From Klebsormidium nitens (lineage: Eukaryota > Streptophyta > Klebsormidiophyceae > Klebsormidiales > Klebsormidiaceae): a stretch of 64,000 nt of DNA. The DNA is taken from positions 1 to 64,000 of the forward strand of contig DF237295.1 in NCBI GenBank assembly GCA_000708835.1, read 5' to 3'. The notes beneath the pieces are model-generated. The model worked only from the letters and a program-made list of their open reading frames with translations. It had not been told where the DNA came from and did no database searches. Of the stretch, positions 1 to 12,565 are shown piece after piece. A program made the translations under genes and the position numbers. Within the stretch, counting starts at the first letter, position 1. Every line of letters begins with the position of its first letter.

Positions 1-361
1 AGTGTCAGAATGTTTTGAAACAGTGCAAGGTCTGGGACTCAGGGCAGGTACAGTAGGAATTGAAACAATCATAGGTACAAATACAGTAACGATGTTGTAC
101 GGCGTGGTCGGTAGAAAGCATCTAGGTACAGAGAGTCTAGAAAGTACCTATCCTGAGCAGAGGTTCCTGCCTAGCTTGCATGTGCTTTGTCTGCTCAAGA
201 GGAGTCTGCTGGTGAAAACGAAGCCGCCATGCATGATCTGTCAATATCATGTGGGACTACAGCACAGGAGAACTCCTGTTAATTGTATTGGAACCAGGGG
301 CGACTTCAGATTGAGGTAGGTAGATCCAGCAACTTGGGGCGGCGGCCTCTGAAAGAAAGCC
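1..361 (+). other. 5' flank of the MATE gene
   Basis: No coding exon is supported here. The segment lies directly upstream of the MATE start codon at 362 and would hold its 5' UTR and part of its promoter. It contains short imperfect repeats of a GGTACAGT-like word near 45-150. I see no convincing TATA box. Confidence 0.4.
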
Positions 362-3300
362 ATGGCGGCCGGAGACGCAGACTCATTGGATGAGCCTCTG
401 ATATCCACTCCCAAAAACGAGCACAGCAGCCATGGACACAATGCCGAATCAAAACGAGCCACCTGGCAGCACGAGGCGAAGCAGCAGCTCACGCTGGCGC
501 TGCCCATCATCGGGATGAATGCGGTGCAGCTGCTCCTGGTGCTGACGTCAGCGGCGTTTGTGGGCCACCTGGGGGCGCTCCAGCTGGCGAGCGCGCAGCT
601 CGCCACATCGCTCGCAAATGCGCTGGGGCATTATGTGCTGGTGAGTATCGAGCGCTGCGCCGGCATGACTCAATCCGTTTGGCGCACATCGCAAGGTAAA
701 GGCATTTATGATCGTTAGCGTACATGATATCCACGGCTGCCAACCTCCTAAGCCTGAAGAAGGGAATGTGCCAGGTTTGAGTGCCACCATTGTCTTGAGA
801 TGAGCGGGTCACCTCGATGCAACAACCCAGCTCAATTCAATGGTCTTGCAAGCCAATGTCGGGTCACTAAGAATCGCGGAAAGGGGTTTGAGCGTACCCA
901 ATTTGCACTGGGTTAGGTGCCATTATCATCAATCAGGTGCAAAATCCTTAGCCCATCAGAAAGCCAGCAGATTGGTGCTGGGAAGATTGTCATAAGAACG
1001 ACAATACGGTGTCGTTCCGTATCGTCTGAGCCCCATTTTCCGTCAGGTTCCGAAGCGCACGGAACTTCAATGCAAGGCAGAATTGAATTGCACCTGATTA
1101 CATTGTGCTCCCTTTCTCCGCTGGCCCCCCTGATTACGAAGCAGGAACAGCCCCGCCTTTTTGACCCGCATAACCAATCTCTGCAGGCCTGTCAAATCGT
1201 TCCCCACAAAATGCACCTGGACTTCAGAGTTACATACCAAAACCCTAAAGGCATGAGACCTTCAAATCCTTGATACCCTCAAACCCAATAGGTTTCCATC
1301 AGGTTTCCCTCAACCCTGATGGAAACCTCGGATCAAAACCCCTTACCCCCCCTTGACCTTTCCACAAAACTCAATTGAAACCCTTTAACCCCCCCAGGTG
1401 GGCATGGCGCTCGGGCTCGAGACGCTGGGCGGGCAAGTCGTTGGCGCCGGACAGCTGGACGAGCTTGGACACGTCACCCACCTCGGACTCATCGTCCTAA
1501 CTCTTCTCGCCTGCACCATCAGCATCGCCTGGGCTTTCGCGGAGCCACTGCTGCTAGCTTTAGGGCAGGACCCGACACTGGCGAAGGAAGCGGCAAAGTA
1601 TCTCCATTTGTTGATCCCCAGCTTGTTTGCAAACGCGTGGACCCAGCCGTTGGTGAAGTTCCTGCAGTCGCTCGGCGCGACCGCGCCGCTCGCGTGGGCG
1701 TCGACGGTGACGTTGTTGCTGCACCTGCCGAGTAACTGGTGAGCTATTCTGAGAGGGGGTTTGAGCTCCTAAGCTTTCAAAGCGGCAACATCCCTTTACA
1801 CATAAGATCCAGAATTAGGGTTTTGGAAAGCTACGGAGAGGGCAAAGTGAGGCTTCGCAGGACAGTTATGGCATGAGGAGGATTAGGTTTGTAAGTGGCC
1901 CCTGAGGACAAATGCCTTTCCATATATGCTCTCGAATCTTAATTTCAGAGACCAGATTGGCCGCGCTTGGTGCAAAATGGAAGAGCAATGAGGGCGAACA
2001 CCAATTGATCAGCGCTTCGTTTGAGAGCACACATTTCGGGAGGTCAGGAGGTTTCGTTTGCGGGCTTCCATTCCGTCTTGCAGCAGTCCGAAAGATTCAT
2101 AGGCGTAAGGTCCACCACCTTCGACTATAGAGAGAAGGATACGGTCGGCTCGTCTGGCTCAAAAGCCAAGCTTTAGCCGTTCGTTTTGAACGGCATAATG
2201 ATCGAACCATTTTAGATTGTGGACCCTTACGAGCGAAAAAGCTGCAAGCTCTCTCGTTGGAATTGCCTGCATTCATCGATCCACTGGTGACTCGTTTGAC
2301 TGCAGGAGGTCCCGTCGGGCAGGTCAAATCGGAGCCCGCGTTTAACTTCTTCGCCCCCCCGCGAATGATGAAGCTGCGTTTCATGGTTGATTTGGAAAGT
2401 TGCGTCAGACCTCCAATCCAGAAGACGACTGTTGAACAGTACCTGATTTAGGAATCTGGCTCAACAGTGACTGAACCTTTCCTTGGAAAGACAGATACCC
2501 GTTTCGAGCGGTTCTGACTGCCCACGTATTCCCCTCTGTCCGCAGGTTCTTCATCTTTTACCTGGGGTGGGGTATGACCGGCGCTCCGATCGCAACAAGC
2601 CTTGCCTACTGCCTTATCTTCACGTTTCTGTTGGGGCACATTCTCACCAGCGGGGCGTATTCCCACTCCACTCCCAAGCTGAACCTCAGCCGGTCGTTCC
2701 GGAAGGCGCCGCTCTTTCTGAAGCTGGGCTTCTTCTCTGCCAGCATGATGTGGTGAGGTCATTGCTGACCTCCCGGGCCGAGGCAGACGGACTCCGAACG
2801 TCTCTGCTTGCTTGCTCTCGATGTCACGAGGTGCTTATTGTATAGGAAATATATAGGCTATGGCTCAAAGCGGAATGAGGCTATGCATATACTCAGTGCA
2901 GTTAGATGGCTTGCGATAGGGTAAACGGGAGGTGCGCTCTTTCATTACCTTTGTAATTTCCGACTCGGGCGGTGGTTAATCAAATCGAAGCGAGCACCAT
3001 TATCAATCGACATTGCACCCTCCAGGGAATGAAGCAACTACGGAAAAAGGGAGTCCGCTCGCACGTGCTGTTCCTCATTCTGGTCGACTCTGGCTGTTTG
3101 TCACTTCCTGCTATTATCATACCCCGCAGGTTTTATCGGGGGAGCAGCTTTCACTCGACGACCTCTTGCCGAGACCATTTTCGAACCATCCCGAACGCAG
3201 CGTCTGAAGAGCCTCAAAATACTGACGTCGATTCTCTTGCCTGCAGTTTGGAGTACGTGGCGTTCGACATCATCTATCTCATGGCGGGTCTCCTTCCCGA

Positions 3301-6300
3301 CCCGTATCGACTGGTATCGGCCCTGTCTGTCGCGTAAGCTCTCCAACCGCATCCCAAATGCAATTATCAAACGGAACACCTCGAGCAATACGGCCGACTG
3401 ACCCAATTCAGGTCTTTTGCGCCGCAGACTTCAGTCACTTGGAAATGGCCGCCTGGTGCTTATTGGGTCTCCGCCGAGTGCGGATTCGTGGGCCGTTTGA
3501 TTGCCGCAGGCTACTTATCGGACGGCCCGAGCTTTGTGATCAACCCCATACCGAATACGGGTCAAGCGAAAAGATTAGACGGGGACAACACGGTCATAGA
3601 ATACCCACTCAATGTCATCACAAACGTTCTCGACTTACACGAACTAAGCTCGGTTTACGGGTACCCCAACCTGCAGTTTCTCCTTGGGTGCTGACCCTTT
3701 GTAGATGAGAGAATCCCCGCAGAGACACAGTGGTAAAGACGACTGACTGCAAATTCGAGAGAACCAAGAGTCAGACGGACACCCAATAGGAAGGCGCGCC
3801 AAAAGTGACGCCAACGACAAGAATCAGGCGATGTGCTGGTTCGCTTTGTCTGCTTTCCCGGTGTGAACCAGACTTTCTTTAATTGGGCAGTCGAAAGTTT
3901 CTCATCCGTTGGATCTCCTCGCCAACGCTGCCGGTCGACCATCTGGCAGGCTTCAAACGCCATGCTGTCTTCTTCTTACCAGATGCAGTTCTTGCTTACC
4001 CGCTAAAGTGGGGCTAATACCAAAATGGGGCTAATAAATAGATTGGTGTCTTCCGGCGGAACCGTGCACCGTTGCTCGTCTTCACCGGAAAGGGGCCTCA
4101 TCAGGATGTCACGAAATCTCGACGTTGCTCCAGTAGAACGCTTACCAGTCCCCTGTGCTCTTGCTGTGCTTCGGTAACGGAACACAACCCTGCTGTCTGC
4201 AGGATGAACACCACGTGGCTATGCGCCACTACTTACGTGGGTCTTGGCAACGCTGTCAGGTGAGCAGGAAAGCCCAAAAGAGAGATTTTAGATGACCAAA
4301 CCTGGTTGATGGTTGGTTTAGGAGCTTTCCGAGGTTTAGGAGCTTTCCGAGGAACGTCACACTTGTAGTCGGGGTTGGCGCTTCCGAATCTTACGGGTCT
4401 GAAATGTCGGAATCTTCGCCGACGAAGTTCTTATAAGATTCTCCAATCAATCAGCCTAGTCAAGGGCCCCTTTGCAGCTTCTGTCAGTGGCAAATCAATC
4501 ATGTACCTGACCAGTTCAGCAGCTCGGCAAGCTTCAGGAAACGCTTGAGTAGCGCGTCGTGACGTTCCAACGAGCCGCTTCTCGTGATCTGGACGCGTCT
4601 CATTGTCCTTTCATTATGGCAGCCAAAACCTGTTCATGACCATGGAAAAGCTTACCAAACCGTGCGCTCACTGCAGCACACGTGTCGCCACGGAACTGGG
4701 CCGGGGGTCCGTCCTGGGCGCGCAAAGAGCCGCGCGGGTGGGGCTCGGGTGGTCCGTTGTGGTCGGGGTAGTGGCGACCGCTCTGATGCTCGCGCTGCAC
4801 AGGCAGTGGCCTCTGCTCTTTATCGACGGCGCAGACCGCCAGCTGTTGGACCTGTGTACGGGTCTCATGCTCTTCGCGAGCTTGAACCTATTCGGGGACT
4901 CGATCCAAGTCACGGCGGGAGGTGCGCAATCTCAATCTAGTCCTTTCTTCTGCGGGTGGAAGCGTTTTCCCGGTGTAACCTGGGCGTTCTCGTCGTTGGA
5001 AATTAAGCGGAGATGCTGACAGAGCAGCGATGGCACACGGTCTCTCAGCATACTGAAAAGCGTGTCCACAAAACTCTGAAAATTGAGGTGAATCGCATTT
5101 TTGCTTCGTCTCTGAGCGACTCGCGGTCTATCTCGCCTCTGATTTCGGAGGCGACTTCGCATAGGACATTGAGATGTCCTTCTCTTGAAGCCGCGCTTCT
5201 TCTAGTAGTTTAGGGGCGCTCCTTTTCTTAGCAGGGGCGCTCGTCCTTGGGGATAAAGGCTCGGTTCTTGTTGGGAGAGAGGCACTTTTTCCAGATGATG
5301 GGCGCTCTGCTAGAAGCGCCACTAACCCTGGTTTAGTAGCGCTTTCTTCTTTTCTTGGGTCAAGAAATACTTCCTCCTGAGTGAAATACTCCTCCGCTTC
5401 TTCTTTCACCTGAAGGGCGAATATCTTGATGTAGGGTAGGCTCTTCCTTCACGTGAGAGGCTCGTCAACTGTTCAGAAAGGGGCGCTTCTTCCCTGGATC
5501 AAGGGCGCTCTAGCTTCTGTGCTAGAAGCGCCACTAACGCTGGTTCAGCGGGCTTTTTTCTTAGCGGGCCACAAAATGCTTCTTTTCATTCCGCTCGGAG
5601 TTGGGTTCACCACGAGGAGAAGTCCACCTTCGAAGTACATGTACTGCGGTCCGTATCTTTTTTAGGGAGAGCAACTGCGCATGATGTTTTGAGTAGAAAA
5701 ACCCTCGCTATGCACATAACTACCGCAACTGGCGACAGCTCACCCCCTGACTTGTTTCGTCATACGCGCAGGCGTTCTCCGGGGGTGCGGTCGGCAGGAC
5801 CTCGGCGCGGTTCTCGCGTTGGCAAGCTACTACGCGATCGCGGTGCCGGCCGCGGCCGTCGGGGGCTTCGTTTTGAAATGGAGCGTTTGGGTGAGGAGAT
5901 TCAAGACACGGCTGGTTACAGTTTGGATTCCTGACACTTTGGTTGAGGCTTCGATTTGAATTGAAGCGTCGGGGTGAGGCTCAAGACACGGCTAGTTACG
6001 CGTTTCTACCCGTTCGTGAACCAGCTCAAGAGGTTGCTTGGCTTAGTTTGGAGCGTGTGGGTGAGGAAATTCGAGACACGGCTAGTTACGGGTTTAAGTG
6101 ACCCATTCATTGACCGAATCAACACATTCCTTGGGGCTTCGTTTTGAATTGAAGGTCAGGTTCAAGTCGCGGCTGGTTTCGAACTTCCACCCGTTCGTTG
6201 TCCAAACCAACACATTGCTGGGGCTTCGTCTCGAATTGACGCGTTTGGGTGAGATTCAAGTTGCGGCTGGGTTTTATTTTGCCCGTCCATTGACCGAACC

Positions 6301-7987
6301 AGTAAGTTGCTTGGGGGTTGGTTATGATTTGGAGCGTTTGGGTGAGGTTCGAGTTGCGGCTGGGTTCGAGTTTCTACTTGTTGATTGACCACATCAACCC
6401 GTTTGCTTGGGGCTTGATTTTGGAATGGAGCGTTTGGGTGAGGCTCAAACGGCTGCTTTTGAGTCTCTACCCGTCGTCAGACAAGTCCAGTAGATAAATA
6501 AGGGCTTGGTCTGCAAACGGGGCGTCCAGTGATGATGCTCATGAAGCGATGGTTTCGTGTCTGTACCCGTTCATCAACCATTCTAAGCAAGTGCTTGAGG
6601 CTGCGTTTTGACGCTGACCGTCTGGGTGAGGCTCAAGACGTGGCTGGTTGCGGGGATCTGCCCGTTCATCAGACCAATCATTCAAGTGCTCGGAGATTGG
6701 GATGTAGAAAAGGCGTCCAAGAAATGATGCTCGAGAAAGCGGCTGGTTACGAGTCTCTACCTTTTATTGGTTAACTCATTAATCTGCTTAAGGCTTCGTC
6801 TGCAAACGGGGCGTCTAGTGATGCTCGAGAAAGCGGCTGATTGCCCATTTTACCTACCTACATTCAATAGAAGCTGAAGGCAGCTGTTGTGATCGTTCAG
6901 AGATTGACGTGATGGCTGGAAGGACGAGACGAACTCCCGCACCTCCGAGCCCCCTTCGCTGCGACTTAGCGCATTGACGGTCAACTCCGACAGAAAGACC
7001 ATTTCTTGACCGTCGATTCGAAGGTATACAACGCGGCCCAGGGGCACTCGAAACTGAGTGGCCGGAAGTCCGCGTTGCCCGGTTTTCCTTCCATCCATTT
7101 TGTCAGGAGCTAACCCCGGACCGTTGCTCGTGCAGGGAATCTTTGGGGGCATGTTCATCGGCGTCATCAGCCAGCTCATGCTCCAGCTCACAGCGATAGC
7201 CTGGACGAACTGGGAGCGTCAGGTGAGCCCCCAAAACCACAGCGCAAGAAGGTTTCGCGCCTAACCAAAATTTATAACAGCAGTCTGGTCTGGTGGATAG
7301 ACATCCTACATATGCCTAACCAGGCTTGGTGGAGCGTGGATTTACTTGTGTCAAGCTTCGCTCTGTTTGAACCTTGCACCTTCTTCTTTTTGTTTGGCGG
7401 TACGGCCCGGTGATTGCCTTCGTTTGGGCTATGCTGCAACTTCAGTGGCGTGTGAAGACCCGCAGCCTCTTTCCGTTCCGATCAGGGTCTTGCGAATAGT
7501 GAGCGTTGTACGAGGTTTTCGAGTCCCTGGCCGTGACATGAGGTTTGACGCAGAACATGCATCTGCACTCATGGAGTCTGGAGGATGAATTGTGGTTGCG
7601 CTTCGTTCTCGTCAATACCGTTCAACCCGTCACATTCCACATGCCTACCACTGGCATGTAAGATTGATGCGTCAATTCAGTGGTGTCCGCTTCCATGGAC
7701 AAAGAACCCCTTCCCTCAAGCGTTTGCTTTTCTCGCCTCGAAGTGATTTGCATCCGCAATACTGCTGAAATACATGCGAAATTCTCGGTCGCTCGCCCCC
7801 TGATTGCCACGAAGAAACATATTGACAGAGGGACCCGGAGGAGAAGCGTGTATACTGGCGGAGTTTATTCTTCTAATTCTTGCCTCAATATGCGTACAAA
7901 TAAAAACTGCAACTTTGCTCTTGTCAGGCGAAGCTCGCGCGAGATGAAGCTGTCGACGAAAGAATGGGAGCGGGTCTAGACGCCTAA
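362..7987 (+). CDS. MATE (multidrug and toxic compound extrusion) family transporter
   Basis: This is a secondary transporter of the plant DTX/MATE family, which normally exports organic compounds in exchange for H+ or Na+ across the plasma or vacuolar membrane. I join nine exons: 362-640, 1398-1738, 2546-2752, 3247-3333, 4203-4259, 4677-4921, 5772-5890, 7136-7222 and 7928-7987. They total 1482 nt (493 aa), the usual family length, and every junction keeps frame. Family landmarks appear in order: a hydrophilic N-terminus, TM1 with LALPIIGMNAVQ, a GGQVVGAG loop (exon 2), LNTTxL-like MNTTWLC (exon 5), a STRVATELG motif built across the exon 5/6 junction (plant consensus STRVSNELG), GVLRGCGRQ (exons 6/7) and TNWERQ (exon 8) before a short cytosolic tail. 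The substrate cannot be told. Intron 7 is swollen by a tandem array of copies of the exon 7 donor region. Confidence 0.93.
1290..1328. repeat. Perfect 14-bp inverted repeat in MATE intron 1
   Basis: Arms at 1290-1303 and 1315-1328 are perfectly complementary, with an 11-nt loop. The hairpin lies about 70 nt upstream of the exon 2 acceptor (exon 2 begins at 1398), just before the C-rich tract that serves as its polypyrimidine run. It could bring the branch region closer to the acceptor or be neutral; no function is shown. Confidence 0.7.
5218..5560 (+). repeat. Degenerate direct duplication in MATE intron 6
   Basis: Two diverged copies (about 5218-5345 and 5478-5560) share the word GCTAGAAGCGCCACTAAC followed by a CTGGTT-like stretch, and both are rich in GGGCGCT motifs. 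The copies lie entirely within intron 6 and do not include a splice junction that I can see. Confidence 0.65.
5866..6845 (+). repeat. Tandem array (~11 copies, ~92 bp) of the MATE exon 7 donor region
   Basis: The first copy is the real end of exon 7: GGCTTCG, a TTTTGAA-like stretch, then GAGCGTTTGG joined to the donor GTGAGG. Diverged copies follow in the intron at about 5946, 6040, 6134, 6222, 6314, 6409, 6503, 6598, 6690 and 6790. Units usually begin GGCTTCG or GGCTTGG, continue with GAGCGTTTGGGTGAGG-like and CAAGACACGGCTGG-like words, and end with CTACCCGTTC and a CAACCAAT-like stretch before TTGCTT. Copies near 6222, 6314 and 6409 keep the GTTTGGGTGAG donor core; the last units have lost it. 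Divergence rises toward the 3' end, as expected for an old array. Confidence 0.88.
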
Positions 7988-9429
7988 CGAGCCAATTCTG
8001 GAGATAAAAACCGCTTGCAATAGGTATCAAGCATTAACCGTGTTGACAAGTGCTTCAAATTGGAAGCCATGAGAGTTGAGGTTGCTGGTGTACTTTTCTG
8101 ATTACTGATTAAAGTCAGGTTAAGGTTAACTTGTCTCACTCAGAACGATGCAGCGTTCTGCTTTGCGGAAGTTTTGGGCATACTACATAAGTAGGTGAGA
8201 ATCTTACTGGTACAAGCTGGTCACACATCTAGGACGAAATGACTGAGTTGCGTGTAGTGATAACAAAAGTAGGCTTTTGTTCTAGGGCTGCAAGCGAGCA
8301 GCTTGCTTAAAACATTTGAAGATGAGTCAACAGTCGAAGACACTAACGAGGTATGTAGGGCATGCAGTGTTGAAGACGTGTGACTGCACAACACTTTTTT
8401 GTACGGAACTCAAAGTCAAAGTGAAATAGTAAAAAACACTCGAGTCGGGCGTTCAATGAAAGAGCTAGCTAGCCCTCAAAAGGCTATGTTGCAGCCAACT
8501 CTAAGAAACAGTTATGGTGCTTTGCTGTAAGGATAAGTGTCCAAAGATCGACCGAACAAATTGATGTTGTTGATTTGTACTAACATATAGACTTTTCCTT
8601 GGAGCTGAGCGTGAGCCGGCCGCGGCCGAACTTTAAGATTGAAACTTCAAACGACATATCATGACCGGACTTGAAAGTTGAAGATACAAGCTGCACCTGA
8701 TACTCCAATGAGCCCCGTGCCTATATCTCGAGTCCACTCGACCCCAGACCGAACACGTGCAGAGGTGTCTCCAATCATGCAATTACTAGCTCATGGAGCT
8801 CGTGCCATTCAATGGATAGTTTATTGGAATTTGAATGTCGCTATAGCGCTCAGGTCGGCCGGATCCGCGATCCTTAGTTAGTCTTTGACTTGGCCACGGA
8901 CACGCCGCGCTTGCAATTCATGAAGACATAAGTGACATATATTATTTACATCATTGAGTCGGACTCGACATGTGTGCAACCTCTACGTGAACATTGGCTG
9001 GTAAAGCTAAATGTGCCCCAGACGGTCCATGCCCGGCGGCCATGTGCTCTTGTATATGTTAGAATTGGATCTCAAACGTGCTTAAGGGGGCCGGCATGCC
9101 CACGTACTCAATATGTATCATGCATAGGCGGCCGGCTGCATGCCGCGGCCGCCACGATGTCATGACATGCACGTTGCCAAGTTGCACACTTATACACAGC
9201 ACGCGACAATGCGTTCAATTGCGCTTGCTCCATGCACATGATCGGCGATCCTTACTATAACTTATCGAATGATGCATGCATGATTCTTCGAGAACGCTTA
9301 TAACGTACTTGTATGTTGTATGTTGCTTACTCATTACGAATTTCTACTCTTCAAGCTTTTGCTCTTTCAAGCATGCATGATTCATAGTTGACCAACCTAA
9401 CTAGACAACGTCTTTGTTTCATCGTAATG
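7988..9429. other. Convergent intergenic region, MATE / GT90
   Basis: About 1.4 kb lies between the stops of two converging genes, so it should hold both 3' UTRs and polyadenylation sites. I find no coding exon, RNA gene or long repeat. The part from about 8600 to 9420 is rich in six-base palindromes (GCATGC, CGGCCG, GCTAGC, TCATGA). Confidence 0.5.
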
Positions 9430-12400
9430 CTAGCTAGACCCAGTAAATCTCATTACGTCCTTGGTTAGCATCATTGCAGGCCGCTCTAGCAAGGAGGAAT
9501 ACTCCGAGAGCAAATAGTGAACATACTTCAACCAGTTCCCGTTCCCTATCAGCTTAGCATACTTCTCCAACACCCGCTGGTGTACCAACCGCATCTCTTC
9601 GTCGTGCGCCACTGCGTAGCGAAGCTTTTCTGGCAAGTCGGACGCGTCCTCTGCTATTGGTATATAGTCCTTGTACGGGGTCAGGAAGTCGTAGAAGTAC
9701 TCCGTGTATGGCGAGTTGGCCTTGAAAAACACAGCTCCGCAGGCCAAGACATGCGCATACCGGCTGCTCCATGCATTTCCGTCGATATCTATCAGGTATT
9801 TGTAAGACGTGAACTCCCCAAAAGAGAACTGCTTTGTATCGGTGGGCAGCCCAGCCTCCTTCATGGCCTGGAAGGTCTGTTCTGAGCATTGCCCTGGCGC
9901 GCAGGGTAGAAACTTCGCGTCCAAAATATCCGAGTTCGCCCGAGTGTGGTTCACGAGATGAGTGCGTGGGTACCGCCAGAAGTTCTCCTTGGTGTACTCA
10001 CCACCTGAAGCGAGGGCGAATTGAAGATTCATATAACCAGTTTACGAAAGAAGACCTGTCCCTGCAGTTTCGTTGCTTTACATGCGTAAGCGTGCTGGCT
10101 CAGACAAGAACGAAAGATTTGACACCCGTTCCTGATCCAACTTAGCAAAAATTGCCTCCCAAACTTCGTCACGAGTCTACCTTCAACTTCAAATATTGTA
10201 TTCGTTTGTATTCCAACAACCGAAGTTTACGACCACCCCCAGTACGATCTGCTGAAATCCAAAGCAAGGATTGCAATACTGCAAGGATACCGGAAACTAA
10301 AAATACCTTTTACAACGCTGCACCCAAAATTCAAAGGCCATTACACAGCACCGTCTCAAGCAATGAGATTACAACTCAACAAGAGCATCTCCGGATCTCC
10401 ACCTTGGGCAGATCCTGGCTTATACGGATTGAAACACGATATCGAACACAAATTGTCTCCATGACGACTGCAAATCCTTTGGTACCTAGCACGGGTGTCC
10501 ATCAGGCCCATGCAGTGAATAGAGTTCCTAAGCCTGTGGGTGTGAGATGCGAGCCAGCTCCATCGATCGAGAGGTCAGGCCTTGCAAACCAACAGCACGT
10601 AAACTGGCATACGTTGGTTGTTACTGCCTCGCCGGTGTTCACGGTCTCAGTGCCACTGCCAAAGCCCCTTGAGCAAAGCCGTCCTTTGGCGGTACAGATA
10701 CAGAACCCAGGACTCAGAACCCCATCGGTAACTAGGACAGAAACAAAGAATCGAAGTGTTGCCGACACACCTGTTGGAGAGCCCCTCCAGATCGCCTTAG
10801 CGGTGCGCCCGTCCCACCTCTGCGCATCCTCTAGTTCCGACGGCAGCAGCTGCTTGATCTTGCCATAGTACTCGGTCGTCGGGAGTGGGATCTCAGCAAA
10901 GTCGGATGTGGTGGTGTAAACAAATAGCGGTGCCTTGTCCATGTGAAAGGGCGCCCGAAAAAGCTTGGGGCGATCCTGGATGCTTATGACCATGTCGAGA
11001 TAGTCCGGGAGCCCATGCGCTGCCTCGAGGGCCTCAAACAGGTTGTGCCAGTGGTGGACACGTGGCATGTAGTAAATGTTGGCCTGCAACGCCGCTTGCA
11101 TCAGCGTCGGGGGCCAGATGAGGGAGCCGTTGATGACGCGGACTCGGAAGGAGGAGTGGGAGTGGCCGCGGTCCAGCTGTTGACACCGGGCGCGAGAGTC
11201 AGGCTTGGAAAAGTGCGGTAAAATCATGGCGGTGTTCAGTGGGCTGTCGCTCACCTTATGGCTTTCTAGAATGGCATCAATCATCTTGATGTGACCTACC
11301 TGTTTCCAAGAGAAGCAGAGTTGCCCCAAAGACCTAACTTCTCAAAAAAAGTGCCTCTCATGAGAGCAGTCATGTGAGCAGTCAGGAGAAGTGGATGTGA
11401 TGGTCGTCAAAGGGCGTTCAGCTGATTTTAAAACCCAGGAATCCACAGTGGCAGTTGGTGTCAGGAACAGAAGAATCAACGTTCACAATAGAGAAAGCTT
11501 TGAATTGCTGCCAGCTATGGTGAAGCTTCTAATCGAGCGGCTGAGGGAATTACGGTAGCAAGAAACCTCCTGACTTGGCAATACTTATGCAGCTTTATTC
11601 AAACGGATATTGAATGCCCATTCGTGGCACTAGCGTGCCCCACTTTGGTGGGCCTGCTTTGCAAAAGCGTGCAATAGGACTCAGCCAATTCATCGGCGAG
11701 AATCCAGAATCTTGCAGGAGCGAAGTGCAGTTGCCGGTTCGTTGTTGGACAGAGAGTTCAGCCGACCTTGGCATATGCTGAAAGGACATGCCATTGATGC
11801 ACAGTCTGTGCTCTCTTAGCGTTCAAGAGCACGTCTCAAAGCCACACGGACTTTACGGTTGATGCCGGGAAGGAAAGAATTCAAACAGCATGTATTTGCA
11901 AAATCCGCACAATCTTTACGCCCGCTTCAACAGAATCTGCTTTCGAAAGAATGCACAACTTCTCCAAGACCTCCCTCATTGCTACGGATGTCGGCAGTAG
12001 AATCTTGCAACAGATGAATTCCTGCGAGACTGGTGTCTTCGTTGAAGCAGATTGCCGCAGAAAGAATGGCGAAAACCTCTGGGAGGCATTTTCATCCATA
12101 GCTGAGAACCAATCTTTCAAAGTTTGAGACTTGATTGACAATCCTTGCGGGCCATTTTGAAAGAGAGGCCAGTCCACGTCGGCTCACCATGTAATCCCAA
12201 AGGTTATCAACCATCTTGGTGCTTATCGACGCGCTTTCAAAATCGTACTTGTCCCATGGAGTCAGCCAGCGCGTTGCCGTGCTCTTCAATAGGTCTTCGT
12301 ACTTGCTCGGCAAGGCCGGTATCAGCGCCTTGAGCCCCTCAGGAATGTCACATGGCGGACAAACCTCGCTCCCAGAGCTTGTGTACAAAGTTGCAATGCT

Positions 12401-12565
12401 TATGTGCGCTTTGCTCGTTCTGCCATGCAGTAGCCCGACCACGTAAAAGCTTACAGCAATGCAGGCAACCAGCAGCGAGCTGAGCGGCCGGCTCTGCAGC
12501 CAACGGACAAGATTTGACACTTTTGCCGCTGTCCTCCGGTCGGACAGGCTCCACAGGCGGTTCAT
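9430..12565 (-). CDS. GT90 family (CAP10/KDEL-like) protein glycosyltransferase, type II membrane
   Basis: This is a glycosyltransferase of family 90, related to Rumi/POGLUT O-glucosyltransferases and fungal CAP10, expected in the ER or Golgi lumen. Exons run 12565-12188, 11176-10771 and 10004-9430 (1359 nt, 452 aa, in frame). The N-terminus has a basic stretch and one signal anchor (about residues 25-45, LSSLLVACIAVSFYVVGLL). The catalytic domain shows the usual order: an FRVRVINGSL strand, PLFVYTTTSDFAEIPLPTT, KAIWRGSPTGG split over exons 2/3, FWRYPRTHLV, then FGEFTSYKYLIDIDGNAWSS and FFKANSPYTEYFYDFLTP with a DLPEKLRYA helix near the C-terminus. These match the family's donor-binding core. 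A second in-frame acceptor would start exon 2 at 11299 and add 41 residues. I prefer 11176 because it restores normal family spacing. The protein or glycan acceptor is unknown. Confidence 0.88.

Noticed and set aside
1340-1397. C-rich CCCTTTAACCCC tracts as telomere repeats
   Set aside because: Better explained as the polypyrimidine tract of MATE exon 2; the units are irregular.
8880-9420. Cluster of six-base palindromes considered as a regulatory array or transposon end
   Set aside because: No consistent spacing, longer inverted repeat or target-site duplication could be found.
10152-10868. 238-codon plus-strand open frame
   Set aside because: It overlaps GT90 intron 2 and, antisense, the conserved end of GT90 exon 2; no domain is recognisable and the minus-strand protein explains the conservation.
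11881-12177. Minus-strand open frame in GT90 intron 1
   Set aside because: Inserting it would break the conserved spacing before FRVRVINGSL; no similarity to the GT90 domain.
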